Shown in pieces: positions 30,628 through 38,005 of a stretch of 38,005 nucleotides of DNA. Below the pieces are notes generated by a model. It saw only the letters and a list, made by a program, of their open reading frames with translations. It searched no databases and was not told the origin of the DNA. How positions within the stretch are numbered: the stretch's first letter is position 1; every line of letters begins with the position of its first letter. The stretch comes from Anaerolineaceae bacterium UBA1363. Its GTDB lineage: Bacteria; Chloroflexota; Anaerolineae; Anaerolineales; Anaerolineaceae. The DNA lies in assembly GCA_002306055.1 (NCBI GenBank), contig DBRR01000001.1, positions 1 through 38,005 on the forward strand, in the 5' to 3' direction. Position numbers and translations under genes: made by a program.

Positions 30628-32468
30628 TGGGCTTCCACCAAGGCCTTACCGCTGAACTCTACGATCGTCAATACAGCAATAAAGTCTTGCTCAGCCGCAT
30701 CTGGGATTACGCAAAAAAATATCGCAAGTCTATTGTCTGGATGATGATTGCCATCATTCTGCAGGGCTCTTTTGCCGCCTTACCGCCCCTTCTGATCTCA
30801 AGGGTCCTTGATGAGGGTATTGCCGGCATACCAAACGAAACTGCGTTCACCATCCTGGTAGCGGGAGTTATCTTTCTGCAAGTCATGGATTTTGTATTCT
30901 ATTATGTGATCAGACGGCTTTTAACACGCATCACTGCTGATATGAATCGTGATTTGTCCGTGGATGCCTTCGCTGCATCCATCGAGCAGGATCTTGCCTT
31001 TCACGACCGCCTGTCGTCCGGGCGCATTGTTTCCCGCATCACCACCGACACGAGCGATTTTTCCATGCTCATCCGCCTGACAATGGATGTAGCAGGAAGT
31101 ATGGTCCAATCTATCGTCATCGCGATCATCTTGTTCAACACCGAATGGCGGCTCGCATTGGCCTTGATGGCGTTTGTTCCCATCGTGATGCTGGTAGTTT
31201 CTCAATTTCGCAAGCTGGCGAGGCGCGTGACCACCCAGGGCATGCGCGCTATGGCAAACGTGAACGCTACCATCAAAGAAACGATCAGCGGCATCTCTGT
31301 AGCCAAAAATTACCGCCAGGAAGAAAAAATCTACCAGGATTTCAAAGCCTCCAATAACACTTCTTACAAAGTTAACGTCCAGCGGGGTCTTGTGCTCTCG
31401 ATCGTTTTTCCAATGATGCGTATCATCAGCGGTATTAGTATTGCGGTTCTGGTCTATTTCGGTGCGCTTAGCGTCACCCAGGGACTGATTACCGCCGGCT
31501 CTTGGTATATGTTCCTGCTGGCAAGCGATCGCTTCCTAAATCCGATCTTGAGTATCACTTCCTACTGGACCCAGGTTCAAACGGGTCTTTCTGCCGCAGA
31601 ACGCATTTTTGCTCTGATCGATTCAAAACATTCAGTCATTCAGAGTGACAATATCAAGGTTGACGGTCTTACCGGCAAAATTGATTTCAACCAGCTTAGT
31701 TTTAATTACCCGACCGGTGGAAACGTGCTCGACAATTTTGATCTCCACATTGCCCCCGGAGAAAATATTGCGATAGTAGGTCACACCGGCGCCGGGAAGT
31801 CTTCGATCGCCAGGCTGATCACCCGTTTTTATGAGTTCCAACAGGGTGAGCTGCTCATTGATGATCTGGATATCCGCAAGTTCGATCTGCCTGCCCTGCG
31901 CCGAAACATGGGTATTGTTACCCAAGTACCCTTCTTGTTTGATGGCACAGTTGAAGAAAATATCCGCTTTGCCGCGCCTAACATCAGCCGGGAAGAGATC
32001 ACTCACCTCGCAAACCAAATCGGTAACGGAGAGTGGCTTGAAACCTTTTCGAATGGGCTTGACACCCAAGTTGGCGAGCGCGGCGCCCATATTTCCATGG
32101 GGCAGCGCCAATTAGTGGCTCTGATGCGCGTCCTGGCGCATAAACCCGCCATTTTCATCCTCGACGAAGCCACCGCCAGTATCGATCCTTTTACAGAATA
32201 CCAGATCCAGCAAGCGCTTGGGTTGATCCTCCAACGCTCAACCAGCATCCTCATTGCTCATCGCCTTTCCACTGTGAGGTCTGCTGACCGCATCATCGTT
32301 CTCGATCATGGCACGATCATCGAAGAAGGCAACCACCAGGGATTGCTGGAGCAAGGGGGGCATTATGCGGAGCTCTACAACACCTATTTCCGCCACCAAT
32401 CGCTGCAGTACGTTGAAGAAGCCGGGCAAATCCTTGGCAAAGCGAATACCGGCAAAATCGCAGCCTGA
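30627..32468 (+). CDS. ABC exporter half-transporter, catalytic subunit
   Basis: A 613-residue six-helix exporter (about residues 35-320) with a nucleotide-binding domain. Walker A is GHTGAGKS at 385-392, the Walker B is followed by the catalytic E514 (FILDEATASID), and an H-loop is present (AHRLS). Its signature is SMGQ at 490-493, a departure from SGGQ. Together with the preceding gene it forms one canonical ATP site (this Walker A/B plus the partner's SGGQ) and one degenerate site. The start overlaps the partner stop as TAATG, so equal synthesis by coupled translation is likely. The C-terminus has a short polar tail. Confidence 0.9.
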   Translation: MGFHQGLTAELYDRQYSNKVLLSRIWDYAKKYRKSIVWMMIAIILQGSFAALPPLLISRVLDEGIAGIPNETAFTILVAGVIFLQVMDFVFYYVIRRLLTRITADMNRDLSVDAFAASIEQDLAFHDRLSSGRIVSRITTDTSDFSMLIRLTMDVAGSMVQSIVIAIILFNTEWRLALALMAFVPIVMLVVSQFRKLARRVTTQGMRAMANVNATIKETISGISVAKNYRQEEKIYQDFKASNNTSYKVNVQRGLVLSIVFPMMRIISGISIAVLVYFGALSVTQGLITAGSWYMFLLASDRFLNPILSITSYWTQVQTGLSAAERIFALIDSKHSVIQSDNIKVDGLTGKIDFNQLSFNYPTGGNVLDNFDLHIAPGENIAIVGHTGAGKSSIARLITRFYEFQQGELLIDDLDIRKFDLPALRRNMGIVTQVPFLFDGTVEENIRFAAPNISREEITHLANQIGNGEWLETFSNGLDTQVGERGAHISMGQRQLVALMRVLAHKPAIFILDEATASIDPFTEYQIQQALGLILQRSTSILIAHRLSTVRSADRIIVLDHGTIIEEGNHQGLLEQGGHYAELYNTYFRHQSLQYVEEAGQILGKANTGKIAA

Positions 32469-32475
32469 AATCCTC

Positions 32476-32493
32476 TATAATTAGCTCTGGAGA
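32476..32493 (+). promoter_or_regulatory. Candidate -10 box and ribosome binding site of mnmA
   Basis: TATAAT at 32476-32481 and GGAGA at 32489-32493 lie in the 29-base gap after the ABC genes. No -35 hexamer is visible. The decamer TATAATTAGC also occurs in front of the dehydrogenase gene near 5490. If active, it would give a very short leader. Confidence 0.4.
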
Positions 32494-32497
32494 ATCT

Positions 32498-33547
32498 ATG
32501 GCAAAAGTAATTGTAGCGATGAGTGGCGGTGTGGACAGCGCAGTAACAGCGGCTTTGTTGATCAAGCAAGGTTACAATGTGGAAGGGCTAACCCTCCAGC
32601 TTTGGCATGCCAACCGAACCAATCAAAAGGGGCTCGAGTCAGCCAGGCAAGTAGCGGCTCAGTTAGGAATCCCATTCCACGTCGTGGACGCTCGCGAATC
32701 CTTCCAACGGGAGATCGTGGGCGCGTTCATCGCAAGCCACCTGGCTAATGAAACACCCAATCCATGCGTTCTCTGCAACCGTGCCGTCAAGTGGGCTCAG
32801 CTCATCAACTTTGCTGACGCACATGGGGCTGAATACGTGGCAACAGGTCATTATGCGCGCATATTTCAGACTCCTGATGGTAAATTTGAACTCTGGCGCG
32901 CCAGTGACCTGGCTAAAGACCAATCCTATGTGCTCAGCAATCTGACTCAGCGTGAGCTGCAGAGGTCGATTTTTCCCCTCAGTGAATTGCGAAAACCGGA
33001 AGTGCGGGCTATCGCGCAAAGCCTTGGTTTGACTGTGTCGGACACACCCGATAGCCAGGACTTGTGTTTCGTTGACCACGAAGATTACCCACAATTTCTG
33101 CGCGATTACGCCCCTGCCGCCACCCAACCTGGAGAAATCCGGACCATCAACGGGCAACTGCTCGGCCAGCACCAGGGGCTGGCTTTTTATACCATCGGGC
33201 AAAGGAAAGGCCTGCCTGCCTTTAGCGAAGCCCTGTACGTCCTTGAAAAGAAATCTGAAAGTAACACGCTGATCGTTGGCACAGCCAGCCAATTGGGAAG
33301 CAGTAGGTTTCTTGTACGTCCGGTAAACTGGATCAGCGGTGCAGCGCCCACTCTGCCTATAACTTGCGACGTGAAGATCAGGTATCGGGCAAATCCAGTG
33401 AACTCAACAGTATCCGCTTCTTCTGACGGCGGTGTGATGGTAGAGACCGATCAGCGCCTGCGGGATATTACTCCTGGGCAGAGCGCGGTATTCTACGAAG
33501 GCGAAAAGGTGCTCGGAGGCGGCATCATCCGGGCAGATGGAAGGTGA
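32498..33547 (+). CDS. mnmA: tRNA-specific 2-thiouridylase
   Basis: A 349-residue enzyme that adds sulfur to the wobble uridine of Lys, Glu and Gln tRNAs. The ATP pyrophosphatase loop SGGVDS is at residues 9-14. The catalytic cysteines are C93 in PCVLCNR and C190 in SQDLCFV. AKDQSYVLSNLTQ and YTIGQRKGLP are family blocks. An extra cysteine, C90, precedes C93. GGAGA lies four bases before the ATG. The sulfur donor (cysteine desulfurase) is not in the window. FdhD, another sulfur-transfer protein, follows four bases after the stop, which may reflect a shared need for persulfide sulfur. Confidence 0.95.
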   Translation: MAKVIVAMSGGVDSAVTAALLIKQGYNVEGLTLQLWHANRTNQKGLESARQVAAQLGIPFHVVDARESFQREIVGAFIASHLANETPNPCVLCNRAVKWAQLINFADAHGAEYVATGHYARIFQTPDGKFELWRASDLAKDQSYVLSNLTQRELQRSIFPLSELRKPEVRAIAQSLGLTVSDTPDSQDLCFVDHEDYPQFLRDYAPAATQPGEIRTINGQLLGQHQGLAFYTIGQRKGLPAFSEALYVLEKKSESNTLIVGTASQLGSSRFLVRPVNWISGAAPTLPITCDVKIRYRANPVNSTVSASSDGGVMVETDQRLRDITPGQSAVFYEGEKVLGGGIIRADGR

Positions 33548-33551
33548 AGAT

Positions 33552-34319
33552 ATGAAAAGCAGCGAAATCCCCTTTTTGCAGTTTTCTGATGGCAAGTGGC
33601 AACCACAAACAAGTCAGATTCCCCTTGAGCAGGCAGTGACATTGATCGTCAACGGCAAACCGTGGATGGATATGCTCTGCACGCCTGCTCTAATCGCTGA
33701 ACTGGCAGTTGGTTTCCTGTACAACGAAAGGTTGATTAACGCTGCCAAAGACGTTACACGCGTGCATGTCTGCGATACCGCCGATTTTGTTGAGATCGAC
33801 ACCGCTTCGCCCATCAATAAGCCCACAACCTGGATCAAAACCACAGGCTGCGGCGGTGGGCAAACGGCGCAGCGCCTCGAACAGCCAGAAGCGCCCGAGC
33901 TTTGCGAAGTCAGCTTGAGCGCTAAAGCAGTCGCCAGCCTGTTGGCTGAATTCATGCAAGTCCAGGATGCCCAGACCACCTCTCGCGGCGTTCACTGTTC
34001 GGCCATCTCAGATGGTGAACACATCCTGATGCTGGCTGATGACATTGGCAGGCACAACACTCTCGACAAACTGATGGGCTTCATCTTGCTGCAAAAACCA
34101 TCTCTCAAACCGTCCATTTTGCTCACCACCGGTCGCATCAGCTCGGAAATGCTGCAAAAATCAGCTCGCATAGGTGTTTCCGTCGTGATCTCCCTCACCT
34201 CTCCGAATACCTTCACTGTCCAGTTGGCGAAGGATTGGGGCATGACGCTCATAGGCTATGCCAGAGGTTCACGTTTCAACGTTTACTCGCACCCGGAGCG
34301 TTTTTCAGACCTGGGGTGA
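33552..34319 (+). CDS. fdhD: FdhD-like sulfurtransferase for formate dehydrogenase
   Basis: A 255-residue protein that in its family transfers sulfur to the molybdenum or tungsten cofactor of formate dehydrogenases. DDIGRHNTLDKLMG, TGRISSEMLQKSARIG and GFARGxRFNVYS-type segments (here GYARGSRFNVYS) are conserved. The usual CxxC site reads TTGCGGG, with C100 but no second cysteine. The ATG at 33552 follows AAGGTG by five bases; an earlier ATG at 33537 overlaps mnmA. No formate dehydrogenase is in the window, so the client enzyme must be elsewhere. The altered cysteine motif may still work with one persulfide cysteine, as in many non-enterobacterial homologues. Confidence 0.88.
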   Translation: MKSSEIPFLQFSDGKWQPQTSQIPLEQAVTLIVNGKPWMDMLCTPALIAELAVGFLYNERLINAAKDVTRVHVCDTADFVEIDTASPINKPTTWIKTTGCGGGQTAQRLEQPEAPELCEVSLSAKAVASLLAEFMQVQDAQTTSRGVHCSAISDGEHILMLADDIGRHNTLDKLMGFILLQKPSLKPSILLTTGRISSEMLQKSARIGVSVVISLTSPNTFTVQLAKDWGMTLIGYARGSRFNVYSHPERFSDLG

Positions 34320-34363
34320 AGTCTCATCAGGAGAATTTGCTTCTAACAGTAGGATGAACCGGC

Positions 34364-34391
34364 TTGACTATTCTCCACAAAACGCTACAAT
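34364..34391 (+). promoter_or_regulatory. Promoter of the glycine cleavage operon
   Basis: TTGACT at 34364-34369 and TACAAT at 34386-34391 are separated by 16 bases. Transcription should begin near 34398, just before the glycine riboswitch. This is one of the best promoters in the window. Confidence 0.8.
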
Positions 34392-34399
34392 AAATTATG

Positions 34400-34475
34400 T
34401 CCGATGGGAAGAGCCCTGCTTGTGCAGGCACCGAAGGGGCAAGCCGACTATGGTGAAACTCTCAGGTAAACAAAC
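34400..34475 (+). ncRNA. Glycine riboswitch, single aptamer
   Basis: The conserved core is clear: GATGGGAAGAGCC at the 5' side, GCACCGAAGGGGCAAG (34428-34443) in the middle, and AACTCTCAGGTAAA (34457-34470) at the 3' side, with GAGxx/CTC pairing to close the helix. Only one aptamer is present; tandem glycine riboswitches would show a second CCGAAGG-type block, and none is found before gcvH. It sits directly ahead of gcvH-gcvPA-gcvPB, the expected target. In this family glycine binding usually turns these genes on. Confidence 0.93.
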
Positions 34476-34482
34476 CCTTAAA

Positions 34483-34525
34483 CCCCTGAAATCAAAGATA
34501 ACAGGGGCACAAAGTGTGCCTCTGT
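34483..34525 (+). promoter_or_regulatory. Expression platform of the glycine riboswitch
   Basis: ACAGGGGCACA (34501-34511) pairs along its whole length with TGTGCCTCTGT (34515-34525), with one G-U pair and a three-base loop. The upstream CCCCTG at 34483-34488 can instead pair with CAGGGG at 34502-34507, so the two hairpins exclude each other. The downstream hairpin is terminator-like, although its T run is poor (TCTAATT). Switching might therefore act on transcription or on access to the ribosome binding site at 34544-34547. Confidence 0.7.
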
Positions 34526-34553
34526 TCTAATTACAAGCTTAAAAGGAGCCAAA

Positions 34554-34940
34554 ATGTTAGTGCCAGAAGATCTAAAATATCAGAAAACAGACGAGTGGGT
34601 CAAGGTTGAAAATGGTATTGCCACGATCGGCATTACCGACTTTGCGCAGGATTCTCTCTCCGACGTCGTCTTCGTTGAATTCGCCGTCGATCCCGATGAT
34701 GAGGTAAGCGCCGGAGACAGCCTGGCAACGATCGAATCCGTCAAAGCCGCGGCTGAAGTCGTCTTTCCTGTTAGCGGCAAAATCCTCGAAGTCAATCAGG
34801 TCCTCACCGACACTCCCGAGCTGCTGAACTCCGAACCATACACTGGCGGGTGGCTTGCCAAAGTTCAGATCAGTGACGAGTCTGAGCTCGATAAACTGAT
34901 GAATGCGGCTGAATACGCCGCTTACTGCCAGGACCGCTAA
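34554..34940 (+). CDS. gcvH: Glycine cleavage system H protein
   Basis: A 128-residue lipoyl carrier that shuttles the aminomethyl group from glycine decarboxylase to the T protein. The lipoylated lysine is K64 in IESVKAAAEV, and the flanking hairpin is intact. GGAG at 34544-34547 is seven bases before the ATG. gcvPA starts four bases after the stop. Riboswitch and operon position fit the assignment. Confidence 0.96.
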   Translation: MLVPEDLKYQKTDEWVKVENGIATIGITDFAQDSLSDVVFVEFAVDPDDEVSAGDSLATIESVKAAAEVVFPVSGKILEVNQVLTDTPELLNSEPYTGGWLAKVQISDESELDKLMNAAEYAAYCQDR

Positions 34941-34944
34941 GCCT

Positions 34945-36300
34945 ATGTTCACTCCACACACAAAAGCTGATGTGGAGGCAATGCTCAAAACCATCGGGGT
35001 TGGAAAAGTCGAGGACCTCTTCAACGTGGTCCCCGAGAAATACCGTTTCCCTGATTTGAACCTGCCAGAGCCGCTCTCCGAGATGGAAGCGGCTGCTGAA
35101 TTGGACAGCATCGCCTCAGCCAACGCCACCACCCGCGATTTTATCTGTTTCCTGGGTGCCGGCGCATACCAACACTACATCCCCGCAGCGGTTGATAACC
35201 TCCTGCAGCGCGGTGAGTTTTATACGTCTTACACCCCTTACCAACCCGAAATTTCCCAGGGCACTCTCCAGGCGATTTTCGAGTTTCAAAGCCTGATCAG
35301 CCTGCTCACCGGCATGGACGTCAGCAACGCTTCTCACTATGACGGCGCTACTGCCGCCGCTGAAGCAGTAATCCTGGCGAACCATCACTTCCGCGGCAAG
35401 CGCTCCAAGGTTTTACTTTCCCGCGCGATCAATCCCCAATATCGGGAAGTCATCCGCGGCTATATGCAAGCCAATGCTGCCCTTCACATCGTTGGGGATG
35501 ATCCCGAAACAGGCATCGAACCCGATTTGAAGAACCTGATAGCCCAAATCGATCTGGACACGTCTCTGGTGATGGTGCAGTACCCCGATTTCTTCGGCCG
35601 CATCATTGACTACAAGCCGCTCATCGAAGCTGCTCACGCCCAGGGAGCGCTGGTCGCGGTCGTGGTAAACCCCACCGCATTAGCCCTCCTGACCCCTCCT
35701 GGTGAAATTGGCGCCGATATCGTGGTTGGCGAAGGTCAGCCGCTCGGCATTCCGCTTTCTTATGGCGGTCCTTACCTTGGTTTCTTTGCGGTCAAGAATC
35801 CTTTATTACGCAAGATTTCCGGGCGTTTGGTCGGCGAATCCGTGGACACTCAGGGTGAACTGGCTTACGTCCTGACCCTCACCGCCCGCGAACAGCACAT
35901 CCGACGCGAGAAAGCCACCTCCAATATCTGCTCCAACCAGGGGCTCATGGCTCTGGCTGCCACAATTTACATGACTTTATTGGGCAAAACTGGCTTCCAG
36001 CAGGTAGCGAACCTCTGCTATCAGAACGCGCACTACACCGCCAACACCGTTCAGGAAGTTCCCGGTTTCAGCCTTCCTTTTAAGGCAACGCCCTTCTTCC
36101 ATGAGTTCGTCGTCCAGGCTGACCAGGACGTTCCCGAGCTTTTGGTGCACCTGCAGGATCACGGCATCCTCGGCGGTTACGACCTCAGCCAGGACTACCC
36201 CGAACTCGAAGGCTGCCTGCTGATGGCAGTTACCGAGATGAATTCACGCGAAGATATCGACTATCTGACCGACGTTTTGAGTGAGGTGGAACATGCGTGA
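34945..36300 (+). CDS. gcvPA: Glycine decarboxylase (P protein) subunit 1
   Basis: A 451-residue subunit corresponding to the N-terminal half of the long P protein. The FLGAGAYQHYIPAAVDNLL segment, SNASHYDGATAAAEA and REQHIRREKATSNICSNQ are family signatures. This half carries no Schiff-base lysine; it forms the alpha2-beta2 enzyme with gcvPB. The frame is open to 34903, but the ATG at 34945, with AGGA upstream, avoids overlap with gcvH. It overlaps gcvPB by eight bases. The split two-subunit form is common outside enterobacteria and eukaryotes. Confidence 0.95.
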   Translation: MFTPHTKADVEAMLKTIGVGKVEDLFNVVPEKYRFPDLNLPEPLSEMEAAAELDSIASANATTRDFICFLGAGAYQHYIPAAVDNLLQRGEFYTSYTPYQPEISQGTLQAIFEFQSLISLLTGMDVSNASHYDGATAAAEAVILANHHFRGKRSKVLLSRAINPQYREVIRGYMQANAALHIVGDDPETGIEPDLKNLIAQIDLDTSLVMVQYPDFFGRIIDYKPLIEAAHAQGALVAVVVNPTALALLTPPGEIGADIVVGEGQPLGIPLSYGGPYLGFFAVKNPLLRKISGRLVGESVDTQGELAYVLTLTAREQHIRREKATSNICSNQGLMALAATIYMTLLGKTGFQQVANLCYQNAHYTANTVQEVPGFSLPFKATPFFHEFVVQADQDVPELLVHLQDHGILGGYDLSQDYPELEGCLLMAVTEMNSREDIDYLTDVLSEVEHA

Positions 36301-37768
36301 GCCAACCATTTTTGAGCTTTCTTCGCCCGGGCGCACCGGCGTCACCTTCCAGGAACCCGATGTTCCATTGACCGATATTCCCCAGGAATTCGCCCGCGCG
36401 AACCTCCCCTTCCCGGAAATCTCGGAGCTCGGCGTGGTGCGTCATTTCACCAAGCTCTCCCAGAAGAACTACGCCATCGACCTTGGTTTCTATCCCCTGG
36501 GTTCCTGTACCATGAAGTACAACCCCAAGATCAATGAAGCCATCGCTCGTTACCCAGGTTTTGCAGCCACCCACCCTCTGCAGCCTGAAGATACAGTGCA
36601 GGGTAATCTCTACCTGATGTACACCTTGCAAAACTGGCTGGCTGAGATCGGCGGTTTCGCGGATACCACGCTGGAGCCTGCCGCGGGTGCCCAGGGCGAG
36701 CTGGTCGGCACGATGATCATCGCCAGGTACCATAAAGACCGCGGTGACCTCAAACGCACCCGGATCCTCATCCCCGACTCTGCTCACGGCACCAACCCTG
36801 CCTCCTCGGCTATGCTCGGCTTTGACCCCGTGCAGCTGCCTTCGGATGAGCGCGGCAATGTGGACCTCAAAGCGCTTCGTGAGCTCTGCGATGATAGGCT
36901 TGCCGGATTGATGTTCACCAACCCCAACACGCTGGGCTTGTTCGACGAAAACACCGCCGAAGTCATCCGCATCGTTCACGAGGCGGGCGGCCTGGTTTAC
37001 GGCGACGGTGCCAACATGAACGCCCTCCTGGGTGTATTTAAGCCTGGCAATTGCGGGATCGATGTGATGCACTTCAATCTCCACAAGACCTTCTCCACCC
37101 CCCATGGCGGCGGCGGTCCCGGGAGCGGTGCAGTCATGGTCTGCGAAAAGCTGGTTGACTATCTGCCCGATCCGCATGTGGTGATGACCGATCCTGGTGA
37201 TGAGGAGACCGCTCCAACCTATGGATTTGCGCGCCCTAAGAAATCCATCGGGCGCGTGAAAGCCTTCCACGGTCATTTTGGCATGCTCGTCCGGGCTTAC
37301 ACGTACATCGCGATGCTGGGGCAGGATGGCTTGCGGGATGTGGCTGAAAAAGCCGTCCTGAATGCCAATTACCTGCAGGCAAAGCTGAAAGGCAGCTACA
37401 CCCTGCCCTATGACCGCTCTTGCATGCATGAATTCGTGCTCGAGGGCTACTGGAAGGATGTGCCGGACATTCGCGCCCTGGATATCGCCAAACGGCTGAT
37501 GGATTACGATTTCCATCCACCCACAAATTACTTCCCGCTGATCGTGCACGAAGCCTTGATGATCGAACCGACCGAGACGGAAAGCATTGAGACGCTGGAC
37601 CAGTTCGCCGACGCGATGGTAAAGATCGCCGAAGAAGCCCGCACCCAGCCGGAGCTGCTCAAGAACGCCCCGCATAACACGCCTGTGAAACGCGCGGACG
37701 AACTCAAAGCCGCCAAAGATCTCGTTTTCTGCTGCTACCCTGCGGGCGATTGGGATAGGAACAAGTAA
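36293..37768 (+). CDS. gcvPB: Glycine decarboxylase (P protein) subunit 2
   Basis: A 491-residue PLP subunit that decarboxylates glycine and passes the methylamine group to lipoyl-H protein. The PLP-binding lysine is K265 in HFNLHKTFSTPHGGGGPGSG. LGSCTMKYNP (69-78), DSAHGTNPAS (162-171) and the YGDGANMNALLG block are conserved. An in-frame GTG at 36281 is less likely than the ATG at 36293, which has GAGGTG a few bases upstream. It is the last gene of the operon and is followed by a strong terminator. Neither gcvT nor a dihydrolipoamide dehydrogenase follows it. Confidence 0.96.
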   Translation: MREPTIFELSSPGRTGVTFQEPDVPLTDIPQEFARANLPFPEISELGVVRHFTKLSQKNYAIDLGFYPLGSCTMKYNPKINEAIARYPGFAATHPLQPEDTVQGNLYLMYTLQNWLAEIGGFADTTLEPAAGAQGELVGTMIIARYHKDRGDLKRTRILIPDSAHGTNPASSAMLGFDPVQLPSDERGNVDLKALRELCDDRLAGLMFTNPNTLGLFDENTAEVIRIVHEAGGLVYGDGANMNALLGVFKPGNCGIDVMHFNLHKTFSTPHGGGGPGSGAVMVCEKLVDYLPDPHVVMTDPGDEETAPTYGFARPKKSIGRVKAFHGHFGMLVRAYTYIAMLGQDGLRDVAEKAVLNANYLQAKLKGSYTLPYDRSCMHEFVLEGYWKDVPDIRALDIAKRLMDYDFHPPTNYFPLIVHEALMIEPTETESIETLDQFADAMVKIAEEARTQPELLKNAPHNTPVKRADELKAAKDLVFCCYPAGDWDRNK

Positions 37769-37809
37769 CCGATTGACGGGCTTTAGCTAACCCATTCCTT
37801 TTACTCTCT

Positions 37810-37845
37810 GAGGCTGATCATTTGCTAGATCAGCCTCTTTGTTTG
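37810..37845 (+). terminator. Intrinsic terminator of the glycine cleavage operon
   Basis: GAGGCTGATC at 37810-37819 pairs perfectly with GATCAGCCTC at 37828-37837 around an eight-base loop and is followed by TTTGTTTG. Its core stem is the same as that of the cold-shock gene terminator. Confidence 0.92.
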
Positions 37846-38005
37846 TCATTGCGACTGCTTGCGTACAGAGTAGGAGCGCAGCTAAACAGTAATCTGCTTA
37901 CCCTGCCTTCCCTTTTGGGGAACCCGTGACAAGTCAGGGCAGATGAGGATTGGTTGCGGTGGATGAGGTGCTCACCAGCCTTCCCCCCAGAGGAACCCGT
38001 GACAA
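37845..38005. repeat. Intergenic repeat region at the window edge
   Basis: Two 28-base imperfect direct repeats at 37905-37932 and 37978-38005 share GCCTTCCC at the start and GGAACCCGTGACAA at the end, with a 73-base period. The second runs to the window edge, so more copies may follow. GTCATTGCGA at 37845-37854 resembles the start of the small palindromic repeats common between bacterial genes. Parts can fold: TTCCC pairs with GGGAA in the first unit. No gene is visible. Confidence 0.5.

Noticed and set aside
34258..34530. 90-codon plus-strand frame spanning the fdhD end and the leader of gcvH
   Set aside because: It runs through the promoter and riboswitch; the nucleotide conservation is that of the RNA, not a protein.
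36230..37675. Long open frame (481 codons) on the minus strand opposite gcvPB
   Set aside because: It mirrors a well-conserved GC-rich gene, has no recognisable domain and no ribosome binding site; an antisense shadow.
28867..37768. A new defence or secretion system around the GntR, ABC, MnmA and FdhD genes
   Set aside because: Each gene belongs to a familiar housekeeping or transport family, with no nuclease, toxin or effector domains among them.
37845..38005. Start of a CRISPR array
   Set aside because: Two imperfect 28-base repeats with a 45-base interval of non-unique-looking sequence, no cas genes and a variable repeat centre; better explained as an interspersed repeat.

Overview
The window looks like a chromosomal stretch from an anaerobic, fermentative Chloroflexota bacterium, most likely of the class Anaerolineae. 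This is an inference from gene content and protein style: a zinc-ribbon/TM/Thr-Pro-rich LysM protein, archaeal-type phosphoglycerate mutase, ADP-forming acyl-CoA synthetase, 2-oxoacid:ferredoxin oxidoreductase and a two-subunit glycine decarboxylase. No rRNA, tRNA, CRISPR array, prophage or plasmid backbone is visible. Apart from one insertion sequence, the genes are core housekeeping or central-metabolism genes.

Layout. 1-2.2 kb: cyclophilin and histidine ammonia-lyase (+). 2.2-5.5 kb: AmrS-type radical SAM enzyme, ApgM phosphoglycerate mutase and a 3-hydroxyisobutyrate dehydrogenase-family reductase (-). 5.6-6.2 kb: a cold-shock gene with a strong promoter, long leader and strong terminator. 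6.2-7.6 kb: an apparently intact insertion sequence with long target duplications. 7.7-11.7 kb: ADP-forming acyl-CoA synthetase, HAD-IIA phosphatase and a Tat-exported L,D-transpeptidase (+). 11.7-15.3 kb: HemW (-), LysM protein (+), thioredoxin reductase (-) and a possible small gene before it. 15.3-21.3 kb: a co-directional block of M20 dipeptidase, DUF1385 membrane protein, ComEA-like protein, YqeY, PgpH-like HD phosphodiesterase and YbeY. 21.4-25.0 kb: ornithine carbamoyltransferase, ornithine aminotransferase and pyruvate kinase. 25.1-28.7 kb: a GntR regulator followed by the 2-oxoacid:ferredoxin oxidoreductase subunits (-). 28.9-34.3 kb: a heterodimeric ABC exporter, MnmA and FdhD (+). 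34.36-37.8 kb: a promoter and single-aptamer glycine riboswitch driving gcvH-gcvPA-gcvPB, closed by a strong terminator. The last 165 bases carry a non-coding repeat.

How the genes fit together. Histidine ammonia-lyase, ornithine carbamoyltransferase/aminotransferase, glycine decarboxylase, the ferredoxin-dependent oxidoreductase and the ADP-forming synthetase suggest amino-acid and 2-oxoacid fermentation with substrate-level ATP formation. ApgM and pyruvate kinase supply lower glycolysis. This pathway reading is inference.

The best non-routine signals are regulatory. An AT-rich operator-like array overlaps the start codon of the GntR gene, and a related sequence precedes the divergent ABC exporter. 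The glycine riboswitch leader has mutually exclusive hairpins. The insertion sequence carries 16-17 bp target duplications and paired subterminal repeats. I do not see a clearly new multi-gene system.
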